From: Psychroserpens luteolus
GTDB taxonomy: Bacteria; Bacteroidota; Bacteroidia; Flavobacteriales; Flavobacteriaceae
Direction: 5' to 3'
Assembly: GCF_021032705.1 (NCBI RefSeq)
Contig: NZ_JAHVXI010000008.1
Coordinates: 62,001-126,000 of the forward strand
Length of the DNA stretch: 64,000 nucleotides
Part shown: positions 43,412 through 51,130 of the stretch, piece after piece
Numbering within the stretch: position 1 is the stretch's first letter
Layout: the number at the start of each line of letters is the position of its first letter
Position numbers and translations under genes: made by a program
The notes under the pieces: generated by a model
Databases searched by the model: none
What the model saw: only the letters and a program-made list of their open reading frames with translations
Told to the model about the DNA's origin: nothing

Positions 43412-43442
43412 TTGGAGAAGCTCATAGCAATCTGTATTTTTG
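43412..43442 (+). promoter_or_regulatory. Promoter of the YceI lipoprotein gene (TTG and TATTTTTG)
   Basis: TTG (43412-43414) and TATTTTTG (43435-43442) are separated by 20 nt and end 27 nt before the ATG at 43470. With the divergent grpE promoter, the 155-nt gap carries two complete promoters back to back. Confidence 0.7.
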
Positions 43443-43469
43443 TAGAACACAAACACTAAAAAATATAAT

Positions 43470-44144
43470 ATGAAAGCTAAATTTTTAAAATTTTCAATGA
43501 TTCTTGCCATTGCCATTGCATTTGTAGACTGTAAAGATAAAGCCGATGAAGCCAATACGAGTGATGCTGAAGCCGCTGCTGTTAGTGAAAGTACTTCGAA
43601 AAAATATACGGTAAATGTAGCCGAATCAACGATTCATTGGAAAGGTTTTAAGCCAACAGGGACGCATACTGGAACCATCAACATAGACAATGGAACGTTT
43701 AATACGAATGACGGACAGTTACAAAGTGGGACGTTTTCAATTGACATGAAATCTATCAATGTTACAGATTTAGAATCTGGAGATGGTAAAGAAAATTTAG
43801 AAGCGCATTTAATGGGAACCGTTGAAGGAAAGGAAGGTGATTTTTTCAATGTTACTAAATTTCCTACTGCTGCTTTTGAAATTACTGGCACCAAAGCCTT
43901 AGAAGGAAATAAAACAAGATTATCTGGCAATTTAACTATCAAAGGTCAGAAACATAATATTGCATTTCCTGTCACAATTACCAATACTGATGACATGATG
44001 ACCATAGAAAGCGATGCATTTACTATAGACAGAACAACTTGGGGTGTTAATTATGGCTCAAAGTCTATATTTGATAATTTAGGTGACAAATTTATTAATG
44101 ACGATATGGAATTAAAGATTGTAGTCAAAGCTAAAAAAGTTTAA
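43470..44144 (+). CDS. YceI-family lipoprotein
   Basis: The 224-residue product has a lipoprotein-like signal with a Cys in AFVDCKDK (Asp before Cys is unusual for a lipobox). The YceI lipocalin-like barrel follows: YTVNVAESTIHWKGFKPTGTHTGTI at the start, a DMKSINVTDLESG turn, AAFEITG, GNLTIKGQKHNI and TTWGVNYGSKS. YceI proteins bind polyprenyl-type lipids in the periplasm. The spacing from the promoter gives a short leader. A terminator follows at 44172. Confidence 0.9.
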   Translation: MKAKFLKFSMILAIAIAFVDCKDKADEANTSDAEAAAVSESTSKKYTVNVAESTIHWKGFKPTGTHTGTINIDNGTFNTNDGQLQSGTFSIDMKSINVTDLESGDGKENLEAHLMGTVEGKEGDFFNVTKFPTAAFEITGTKALEGNKTRLSGNLTIKGQKHNIAFPVTITNTDDMMTIESDAFTIDRTTWGVNYGSKSIFDNLGDKFINDDMELKIVVKAKKV

Positions 44145-44171
44145 ACGGCTTCATTTTTTAGTCCTAACATA

Positions 44172-44201
44172 AAAAAGCATTCACAATTGTGAATGCTTTT
44201 T
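44172..44201. terminator. Bidirectional terminator between the YceI and fasciclin genes
   Basis: AAAAAGCATTCACAA (44172-44186) is followed directly by its exact reverse complement, flanked by A- and T-runs. It ends 25 nt before the fasciclin gene stop and serves both convergent genes. Confidence 0.85.
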
Positions 44202-44225
44202 CTTTTCATAGCAATTATTCCAAAC

Positions 44226-44738
44226 TTATTTTGGCATTACTACTGTGTTAATTACATGGATTACACCATTACTTCCCATGACATCCGTCGCAGTAATCTC
44301 ACTGTAATTTCCTTTTTGATCTTTCAACCATATTTTCCCATCTTTTTGCATCACAGTCAAGGTTTGACCATTAAGCGCTTTTAATTCGACTTTTCCTTTG
44401 CCCTTTTTTAAAGCCGATACAACATCTTTAGCTGTTAACTTTCCAGATACAACATGATACGTTAAAATGTTAGCTAATGTTTTCTGGTTTTCCTTTTCTA
44501 ATAAAGACCCTAATGTTTTTGAATCAATCTTAGCAAAAGCGTCATTGGTTGGGGCAAATACAGTAAATGGCCCATCACCTTGAAGTGCTGTGACTAAATC
44601 TCCTGCTTTTAATGCTGTTACTAATGTTGAAAAATTATCATTCCCGACAGCAACATCTACAATAGTGCCCTGTGCTTTTACGTTTTGACTTAACACTAAT
44701 GCTGCTACTGTAGTTAAAATTAATACTAACTTTTTCAT
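44226..44738 (-). CDS. Secreted fasciclin-domain protein
   Basis: The 170-residue product has a signal peptide ending VKAQ and a single FAS1 domain. The two conserved segments are clear: FTVFAPTNDAFAKI (H1) and, near the end, NGVIHVINTVVMPK (H2), with NILTYHVVSG between. FAS1 domains act in adhesion and matrix binding. The gene is divergent from the ECF sigma factor gene at 44869; small secreted FAS1 proteins next to sigma/anti-sigma pairs recur in bacteria, so regulation by that sigma factor is possible but not shown. Confidence 0.92.
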   Translation of the reverse strand: MKKLVLILTTVAALVLSQNVKAQGTIVDVAVGNDNFSTLVTALKAGDLVTALQGDGPFTVFAPTNDAFAKIDSKTLGSLLEKENQKTLANILTYHVVSGKLTAKDVVSALKKGKGKVELKALNGQTLTVMQKDGKIWLKDQKGNYSEITATDVMGSNGVIHVINTVVMPK

Positions 44739-44868
44739 AATTTTTAAATTTATTGGTTAAACTATTTAGTGTACTTTGTTTTCGTTTTGAAGTACTTTCA
44801 TTTATATTTACACAGCAATGTTCTCGGTGGATGAGCAACAGATTTATTTTGTGAAATCTTTAACATTA

Positions 44869-45426
44869 ATGAGCGACGAAAAAAATCTTATTTTTAAACT
44901 TCAGCAAAAGGATGAAACAGCGCTAGGTCTCATTTATGACAAATATTCAAGTGCTCTGTATGGCGTTATTATAAGAATATGTAAAGATGAAGATGTCGCA
45001 AAAAACCTATTACAAGATACATTTATGACCATTTGGGAAAAATCTGAAAGCTATGATGTGAACAAAGGACGGTTTTATACTTGGGCCTACAGAATTGCCA
45101 AAAACAAAACGTTAAATTTTCTAAGAAAATCAGATCAACTCATCCAAGTAGAAGATTTAAGTGTATATAAAGATAGAACAGAAGAAGAAACTGACAAACT
45201 AGATTATTTAAAACTAAATGGTACGATAAAACGCTTAGAACCTCACCACCAGAAAGCTATAGAGTTGGTGTATTTTAATGGGCTTACACATCGAGAAGCA
45301 CATGAGGTGATGGATGTTCCGTTAGGAACGTTTAAATCTTACATAAAACAAGCAATAAAACAATTGCAGCAATCGTACTTAAAAATGGTAACGTTTTTGA
45401 TGATCTTAATTGAAGTAATGAGATGA
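44869..45426 (+). CDS. ECF-type RNA polymerase sigma factor (group with RskA-type anti-sigma)
   Basis: From ATG 44869 the product has 185 residues: region 2 (ALGLIYDKYSSALYGVIIRICKD, LLQDTFMTIWEKS, RFYTWAYRIAKNKTLNFLR) and region 4 (HHQKAIELVYFNGLTHREAHEVMDVPLGTFKSYI in outline). An in-frame ATG 17 codons upstream is possible, but the extra residues do not belong to the family. The stop overlaps the anti-sigma start (ATGA), so the pair is translationally coupled. It probably responds to an envelope signal relayed by that anti-sigma factor. Confidence 0.88.
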   Translation: MSDEKNLIFKLQQKDETALGLIYDKYSSALYGVIIRICKDEDVAKNLLQDTFMTIWEKSESYDVNKGRFYTWAYRIAKNKTLNFLRKSDQLIQVEDLSVYKDRTEEETDKLDYLKLNGTIKRLEPHHQKAIELVYFNGLTHREAHEVMDVPLGTFKSYIKQAIKQLQQSYLKMVTFLMILIEVMR

Positions 45427-46202
45427 TGGAAAAGACTTACATATTAGATAACGGATTATTAGAACTCTATGTGTTAGGAGAACTGAATGCTAATGAAAAA
45501 GCTCAGTTAGAATCTGCAATAATTCAATACCCTGAGCTAAAATTACAATTAGATACTATTGAAGCCAATTTTGAAAAAATGGCTATAGAAAATGCTATAG
45601 ATGCGCCAAAGGAGGTTAAATCTAATATATTGAATACTATTTCTAAATCGTCAACTAAAACTGTTTCTATAGCACCACAAAAGTCACTAAGACCTTATTT
45701 AAATATTGCCGCCAGTGTAGCTGCTTTGCTTTTTATTGGTTCTATTTATATGTTTAGTCAATTAAATAACACAAAAAAACAGTTGCAGCTTGTAGAACAA
45801 GAAAACAAAAAACTTAACAGTAACATTGAGAATCTTAATAACTACCTCATGGAAACTAACAAATGGTATGTTGCAATTAATGATCCCGATGTTCAAAAGT
45901 ATGTCTTAACTGGAAATGCATTAATGCCAGAAGCTACAGTAATAAGTTATGTTAACAATGAAAAAAAATCGGTTGTCATAAACACAAAATATTTGCCTAA
46001 GCTTGATGATGAACATGATTATCAAATGTGGGCCGATGTTGAAGGCGAAATGATAAATATGGGTGTCATTGATAAAAACAAGGACATGCTTGCTATGAAT
46101 TACATTGATAATGCTGAATCTTTGAATATTACCATAGAACCTGCAGGAGGAAATGATCATCCAACTGTATCACAACTCATCACAAATATTTATCTCAATT
46201 AA
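45423..46202 (+). CDS. Anti-sigma factor, RskA-like
   Basis: The 259-residue product has an N-terminal helical domain (MEKTYILDNGLLELYVLGELNANEKAQLE pattern) that would hold the sigma factor, but lacks the zinc HxxxCxxC motif. One membrane helix (about 91-110, AASVAALLFIGSIYMF) is followed by a coiled-coil stretch and an extracytoplasmic RskA domain (QMWADVEGEMINMGVID, ITIEPAGGNDHPT). It keeps the sigma factor encoded in the overlapping upstream gene inactive until a signal arrives at the envelope. Confidence 0.87.
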   Translation: MMEKTYILDNGLLELYVLGELNANEKAQLESAIIQYPELKLQLDTIEANFEKMAIENAIDAPKEVKSNILNTISKSSTKTVSIAPQKSLRPYLNIAASVAALLFIGSIYMFSQLNNTKKQLQLVEQENKKLNSNIENLNNYLMETNKWYVAINDPDVQKYVLTGNALMPEATVISYVNNEKKSVVINTKYLPKLDDEHDYQMWADVEGEMINMGVIDKNKDMLAMNYIDNAESLNITIEPAGGNDHPTVSQLITNIYLN

Positions 46203-46234
46203 AAGCTTCAACTAGAAACCTTCCCAAACTAACT

Positions 46235-47200
46235 ATGACCAGAGTTACTAAAGCTGTATTTTATCTTTTTATGATGTTATGTTTTATCAATTGCAGCAAC
46301 TCTGCTGTAAAAAACAGTGCGACTTTAACATTGCATTTTGAAGATATTGATAACTTTTGGAAGGCCTATGACAAAGCAAAGTGCTTTAAAAGTCATGCTG
46401 ATCGTGCCGAAGTATTACAGGAAGAATACATAGACAAAGGAAGTAAAGGATTACAATTGTTGATTAAAAAAGATCAACTTACTGCTGGAGATTTTGCAAC
46501 ATTCATCAAGGACACTATCTTTTACAATTCTATTAGATCTGTGACACTAAATGCAAAAAATGACAGCGAAAAAATCAGAAAACATTTAAAATCTTTTGAA
46601 CGCACCTACCCTAAAGCTCAATTTAATGACATTTACTTTGTAGTTGGTCAATTTAAGCGTGCTGGAACTGTTATAGAAAATACGATGATTATAGAAATTG
46701 AGAAAAATGCAGTTAGTTCTATGACTAATTCTGAATTTCTATTCAACAAAGATCAATTAAAAAGTCTTAATGATTATGCATCTCTTGTTCCTCTTATTGT
46801 TCATGAACAAGTGCATGTAAATCAAAAAAATATAAATACTAAAAATTTATTATCTAAGTCTATCTGTGAGGGCTCAGCAGATTTTTTAATGTACTTGCAA
46901 ACAGGGAAATTCCCGCTTACCTTACAAGAAACTTATAGCTATGGTGAATCAAATGAAGCTGAATTATGGATAAAATTCCAAACAGATCTCGATCGTAATT
47001 TTAAGCATATAAAAACCAATTGGTTTTACAATTATGACAGAGATGACATTCCACCAGATCTAGGATATTTTATGGGGTTTAAAATTTGTGAAACTTATTA
47101 TAATAAGTCCGAAAACAAAGAAAAAGCTATAGAATTTATGCTAGACATTAACAATAGTGAAAAACTCTTAGAATTAAGTGGGTATAAAGGAGGGTTGTGA
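46235..47200 (+). CDS. Lipoprotein with zinc-metallopeptidase motif (DUF2268-like)
   Basis: The 321-residue product has a lipoprotein signal (FINCSNSA). The middle contains HEQVH (His190, Glu191, His194), the HExxH zinc motif, and Glu212 in CEGSADFL at the distance expected for a gluzincin third ligand. This fits the predicted zinc proteases of the DUF2268 group, which relate loosely to the gliding protein GldB. The ends are conserved too (DLGYFMGFKICETYY). It lies 32 nt after the anti-sigma gene and may belong to that transcript. Peptidase activity is unproven. Confidence 0.75.
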   Translation: MTRVTKAVFYLFMMLCFINCSNSAVKNSATLTLHFEDIDNFWKAYDKAKCFKSHADRAEVLQEEYIDKGSKGLQLLIKKDQLTAGDFATFIKDTIFYNSIRSVTLNAKNDSEKIRKHLKSFERTYPKAQFNDIYFVVGQFKRAGTVIENTMIIEIEKNAVSSMTNSEFLFNKDQLKSLNDYASLVPLIVHEQVHVNQKNINTKNLLSKSICEGSADFLMYLQTGKFPLTLQETYSYGESNEAELWIKFQTDLDRNFKHIKTNWFYNYDRDDIPPDLGYFMGFKICETYYNKSENKEKAIEFMLDINNSEKLLELSGYKGGL

Positions 47201-47201
47201 T

Positions 47202-47234
47202 AAAAAGCACAGATATGACATATCTGTACTTTTT
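47202..47234. terminator. Bidirectional terminator between the 46235 gene and tonB
   Basis: AAAAAG (47202-47207) pairs with CTTTTT (47229-47234), and an inner ACAGATA/TATCTGT stem closes on a 5-nt loop. It lies between the two convergent stops. Confidence 0.8.
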
Positions 47235-47246
47235 ATACTTTAATTT

Positions 47247-47975
47247 TTATTCTTCCAACACAAAGCTAATCGGAATACTATAAGGAACCTTTACTGCCAT
47301 ACCTCGTTGCTTACCTGGTGTCATTTTTGGCAGAAGACTAATAATACGCTCTGCTTCAGTTTCTAATATTTTATCTGGACCTCTAGATTTGATTCCAGTC
47401 ACCTTTCCTGTTTTATCAATCATAAAAAGCACATGTACTCTACCGTGCATTCCTAAATCCACAGCAGTTTGAGGGTAGTTAAAGTGCTTTTTGATATGTT
47501 CTTGAATAGATCTTTGGAAGCATGCCTTTTTTTCTGCTTTGGTTCCATTTTCACAACCAGGATAAACAGGAATGTCTTCAATAACAGCAAAAGGAACTTC
47601 TATATCTTCTTCTACTTCTTCTACCTCAACTTCGTCTTCTGATGCTATATACTCTACGATGTCTGTTTGACTCACTTCACTACTTTCAATAATTGTTTCT
47701 TCAATTTCAACAACGTCCTCAACGATTTTAATTTCTTGAGGAACCATTGCTGGTGGTGGCGGTGGTGGCGGTGGAGGCACATTGAGGTTGACTATTGAAA
47801 TATCTTCATCAATAAAATTGTCTACTTGAACAATATCTTTTAATTGTACATCTCTCTTATAAGATTTATGTTCAAATAAAAGATACGTTGATAACAGCAT
47901 TAAATTTAAGCCTATGGCGAAATAGAGACTGCTATTTCTACCGATATCAACTTTTGGATTTTTCTTGGCTTTCAT
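47247..47975 (-). CDS. Energy transducer TonB
   Basis: TonB links the proton motive force at the inner membrane to outer-membrane receptors. The 242-residue product has a cytoplasmic basic start, one membrane helix (about 15-35), a run of eight prolines and an acidic linker rich in EVEEVEE. The C-terminal domain (about 145-242) has VYPGCENG, FNYPQTAVDLGMHGRVHVLFMI-type strands, and SIPISFVLEE. It lies 86 nt downstream of a TonB-dependent receptor gene on the same strand and may serve it. ExbB/ExbD genes are not in the window. Confidence 0.9.
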   Translation of the reverse strand: MKAKKNPKVDIGRNSSLYFAIGLNLMLLSTYLLFEHKSYKRDVQLKDIVQVDNFIDEDISIVNLNVPPPPPPPPPAMVPQEIKIVEDVVEIEETIIESSEVSQTDIVEYIASEDEVEVEEVEEDIEVPFAVIEDIPVYPGCENGTKAEKKACFQRSIQEHIKKHFNYPQTAVDLGMHGRVHVLFMIDKTGKVTGIKSRGPDKILETEAERIISLLPKMTPGKQRGMAVKVPYSIPISFVLEE

Positions 47976-48061
47976 GATACTAGTGTTTTACCTAAGTAAA
48001 TTACATCAATACTTGCACAAAAAGAATGACAAATGTCATGTTTGAAAAGCCCTATATCATT

Positions 48062-50212
48062 TTATAAATTGTCCAATTGGTTATCACTTCCATCTTCACT
48101 AATAGTCCAAAAGAAGCCTACAAAAAAGAATTGATCTTGCGCAGGACGTAAGGCGCGTCTATTAAAAACACCATTCATATTTGGTGTATTCGCATATTGA
48201 TAACCATTAATATTTTTAAATCCGAAAACATTATTTATAGAAAAGTATAGAATTTTCTGTTGACTCAAAAGATAAGCCCAGTTCAAGCTTACACTATTAA
48301 AACTTTTAGTTTTTTCACCTAAAAACTCATTAGTATTTGGATTAGTATAAGGTCTACCAGAACCAAAAGTATAGCTAAAGCCTACCTGACTTTTCCAATC
48401 CTCGATCCAGTATTTTGCTACGGCCGAAAAATTGTGTGTGTTTGCAAAATTTGGTTGCGCTTTAGTTGGATAATTGCGATAATTACGTTCTGTATCCAAG
48501 TAAGAATAGCTTAACCAATAATCGGTGTTCTTGATGCTTTTATTATCTCTCCAAAAAATATCTAAGCCTTGCGCAAAACCTGAGCCAGAATTATTAAAGT
48601 TAGAATCGAAACCTTCAAATTCGGTATCAAATTTTACAAGATTGTCATATTCCTTTCTATAGGCTTCTGCTCTAAATATTCGTCCATCATTGACAAACTG
48701 ATAATTCATAATATAATGTTTGGTGTTCTGTGTCTCCACTTCTGAATTGAACTTCAAAATTTCATTATTAGCATTTTGATAGAAACTTCCATAGGCCACA
48801 GATAGCTGCCCGTTTTCTGATGTCTTATAAGCAATTGAAGCTCTAGGTGCTATTTTGAATTCATCAGACAGTGCATAACGATCTGCTCGCACACCAATTT
48901 TCATTGCGAAATTCTTACTAAAGATGATATCCGATTCTGTAAAAGCAGCTGTGTTATTATTGTTGAATCCGTAAGATCCATTAAAAGTTTCGTCATTAAA
49001 GGTTTCATCAAAATCTGTAGTAAAATGCTCTACTCCAAAGTTTAATTTAAATCTACTATTAAAGCGCTTTTTGAGTTTTAACTTAAAGTGTGCTGAGTTT
49101 TCATCATCTTCAATATCGCTATCCATAACCGTAATATCTGTTTTAGCGATGGTATAACTTAAGCCAGAAAGTAATGACCAACCATTACCTAATACACCTT
49201 GATACGATGTATTGGCATAGAAATTTCTATTGTTTAGTTTAAAACGCAAACCTTCACTTAAATTTATATCTTCCTGAGTCAAGTCGAAATTTGAGGTATC
49301 AAAAGCTGCATAAAATTTTAACATACCACTGTTGAACTTTTGGCGAAATACGGCTTCCCCTTGAGCTCCTTCATATGGTTTCTCCCAATCGTTACGATCA
49401 TCAAACAAGGCTATATAAGGTGCCAAATTAATGTACGATACATTAACACTCAATGAAGTTTTATCCCATTTTTTGGTATGACCAAGGCTTCCTCCAACAC
49501 TCATGATACCAATATCTGTTTTCTGTTGATCGGGTTCGTCAATTGTATTTAATAAGAGTACACTTGATAGTGCATTTCCATATTCGGCAGAATAACCACC
49601 TGTTGAAAAAGTAATACCATCAAATAAAAATGGAGAGTAACGACCACGAGTTGGTGTATTATTTGCTGTTGGCGTATAAGGTGTAAACACACGAATACCA
49701 TCTATGAAAATTTGTGTTTCGTTAGCATCACCTCCTCTTACAAACAAACGTCCATCTTCGGCAACTGTTGATGTACCTGGAAGCGTTTGTAATGCACCAA
49801 CAAAATCACCTAGAGCACTTGCTGTGGTTACAACATCTAATGAATTAAGTACAGATACCTTACTATTATCACTAGCTTCAAATGTTCCTGCTGAAATTAC
49901 CACAGCATCCAAGGCTTCCATATCTTCTTTAAGTTTAATTTGCAGGTTCTTAAGTGTTGACACATCACCAATTATTGTTTTAGTTTCGTAGGATAAAAAA
50001 GAAATGATTAAGGTTTGTGAACCTGTCTCATCTGAAGTAAAACTAAAATTACCTTTATCGTCGGTGGTGTCTCCATCGTAGGTGCCGTCAAGATAGACAT
50101 TAGCTCCTGTAATGGGTTGACTTTTAGAGTCGGTTACTTTTCCACTGATTGTTGTTTGTGCACATAGGACTGATGAGAATAGGATGGTTAAAAGTGTTAC
50201 TAAATTCTTCAT
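48062..50212 (-). CDS. TonB-dependent outer-membrane receptor with CarboxypepD_reg domain
   Basis: The 716-residue product has a signal peptide ending LCAQ, an N-terminal CarboxypepD_reg-like domain (SGKVTDSKSQPITGANVYLDG), a plug (VVISAGTFEASDN, LPGTSTVAEDGRLFVRGGDANETQIFIDG pattern) and a beta-barrel to the end. It lacks the SusC/RagA length (about 1000 residues), so it is a smaller transporter of unknown substrate. No SusD partner is nearby. CATCTTTG, one base off the -7 consensus, lies about 40 nt upstream. Confidence 0.9.
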   Translation of the reverse strand: MKNLVTLLTILFSSVLCAQTTISGKVTDSKSQPITGANVYLDGTYDGDTTDDKGNFSFTSDETGSQTLIISFLSYETKTIIGDVSTLKNLQIKLKEDMEALDAVVISAGTFEASDNSKVSVLNSLDVVTTASALGDFVGALQTLPGTSTVAEDGRLFVRGGDANETQIFIDGIRVFTPYTPTANNTPTRGRYSPFLFDGITFSTGGYSAEYGNALSSVLLLNTIDEPDQQKTDIGIMSVGGSLGHTKKWDKTSLSVNVSYINLAPYIALFDDRNDWEKPYEGAQGEAVFRQKFNSGMLKFYAAFDTSNFDLTQEDINLSEGLRFKLNNRNFYANTSYQGVLGNGWSLLSGLSYTIAKTDITVMDSDIEDDENSAHFKLKLKKRFNSRFKLNFGVEHFTTDFDETFNDETFNGSYGFNNNNTAAFTESDIIFSKNFAMKIGVRADRYALSDEFKIAPRASIAYKTSENGQLSVAYGSFYQNANNEILKFNSEVETQNTKHYIMNYQFVNDGRIFRAEAYRKEYDNLVKFDTEFEGFDSNFNNSGSGFAQGLDIFWRDNKSIKNTDYWLSYSYLDTERNYRNYPTKAQPNFANTHNFSAVAKYWIEDWKSQVGFSYTFGSGRPYTNPNTNEFLGEKTKSFNSVSLNWAYLLSQQKILYFSINNVFGFKNINGYQYANTPNMNGVFNRRALRPAQDQFFFVGFFWTISEDGSDNQLDNL

Positions 50213-50297
50213 TGGTTGATGATTTTAACTGTTTGTTTTTGATTGATAGGTCAAAGATGTAAAAGAAGACCTTCAGCAAAAATTCTATTTGACCGAA

Positions 50298-50331
50298 TTG
50301 TTAAAAATCATTACTGAATTGCATATTTTTG
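50298..50331 (+). promoter_or_regulatory. Promoter of the YhhN-family gene (TTG and TATTTTTG)
   Basis: TATTTTTG (50324-50331) fits the consensus; TTG (50298-50300) lies 23 nt upstream of it, the long end of the usual range. The -7 box is 22 nt before the ATG at 50354. Confidence 0.5.
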
Positions 50332-50353
50332 AAATCTGATCAATTCAACACAC

Positions 50354-51040
50354 ATGTTTGCACTTTCAAAGTCTGAGAAAATTTTTAGTGTCATTTTTGC
50401 CCTTATTGTTATTGCCGAATTAATTACAGGCAATTCTGAAGCCTATATAAAATGGCATTACTTCTTCAAACCTGCAATTGTTATATCACTATTGGTTTTC
50501 TTTTGGAAAGAGAGCAAAGGTCTTCAAACTAAGCTTAGGTATTTTGTAGCATTAGCATTAGTCTGTTCGCTTATTGGTGATGTACTACTCATGTTTGTTG
50601 AGCAATCTCCCAACTATTTTTTATTTGGATTAGTATCGTTCTTAATAGCTCATATTATGTATGTCATCGTTTTTTTGCATCACAGGAATGAAACATTGAA
50701 ACCTTTAGGATTTGTCTCTGTATTGTTGCTATATGCCATTGGTTTATTCTATGTATTGAAAGACGGTTTGAATGACATGTTAATCCCTGTAGTTGTTTAC
50801 ATGTTGATAATTTTAAGTATGTCTACTGCTGCTTTTTTGCGCCAAAAAAAGGCACCACGCATTAGTTTTATATTTGTACTTATAGGAGCGCTACTATTTA
50901 TGATCTCTGATAGTCTTTTAGCATTAAACAAGTTTTATACACCTCTAGCATATTCGAATATAAGTATCATACTTACCTATGCCTTGGCACAATATTGTAT
51001 AGTTTTTGGGCTATTGAAATTATCACAAACTTCGCGTTAA
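50354..51040 (+). CDS. YhhN/TMEM86-family membrane protein (lysoplasmalogenase family)
   Basis: The 228-residue product is almost entirely membrane helices (about seven or eight). The family marks are LIGDVLLMF near the second helix pair, LFGLVSFLIAHIMYVIVF, and GALLFMISDSLLALNKF. Animal TMEM86 members hydrolyse lysoplasmalogens and bacterial ones are largely uncharacterised. Its last codons and stop (TCG CGT TAA) are the first bases of the folded repeat element at 51034-51124. Confidence 0.85.
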   Translation: MFALSKSEKIFSVIFALIVIAELITGNSEAYIKWHYFFKPAIVISLLVFFWKESKGLQTKLRYFVALALVCSLIGDVLLMFVEQSPNYFLFGLVSFLIAHIMYVIVFLHHRNETLKPLGFVSVLLLYAIGLFYVLKDGLNDMLIPVVVYMLIILSMSTAAFLRQKKAPRISFIFVLIGALLFMISDSLLALNKFYTPLAYSNISIILTYALAQYCIVFGLLKLSQTSR

Positions 51041-51124
51041 GGATGGAAACGGCATCCTTTTGTTTACAAAAGATATAGTGTACAGCCTGACCGACTGTAG
51101 CCTAAGCGAAAGTTGGTAACGCCC
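51034..51124 (-). repeat. Folded intergenic repeat element with terminal inverted repeats
   Basis: The 91-nt element has GCGTTA at one end and TAACGC (in GGTAACGCCC) at the other, as inverted repeats. On the minus strand it reads GGGCGTTACC, then a GTCAGGC-like core, then ATCTTTTGT/ACAAAAGGAT and AAGGATG/CATCCTT hairpins, then TTAACGC. I recall this layout (GGGCGT...GTCGGGC...ATCTTTTG...AACGC) from dispersed intergenic elements in Bacteroidota genomes; that recollection needs a search. It fills the whole gap between two convergent genes: it supplies the stop codon of the YhhN gene and ends 6 nt before the NDH-2 stop. The outer hairpin (51039-51059) also resembles a terminator. Confidence 0.55.
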
Positions 51125-51130
51125 TAACTA

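Noticed and set aside
48062-50212. SusC-type glycan receptor
   Set aside because: At 716 residues with no SusD gene nearby, it is a smaller general TonB-dependent receptor.
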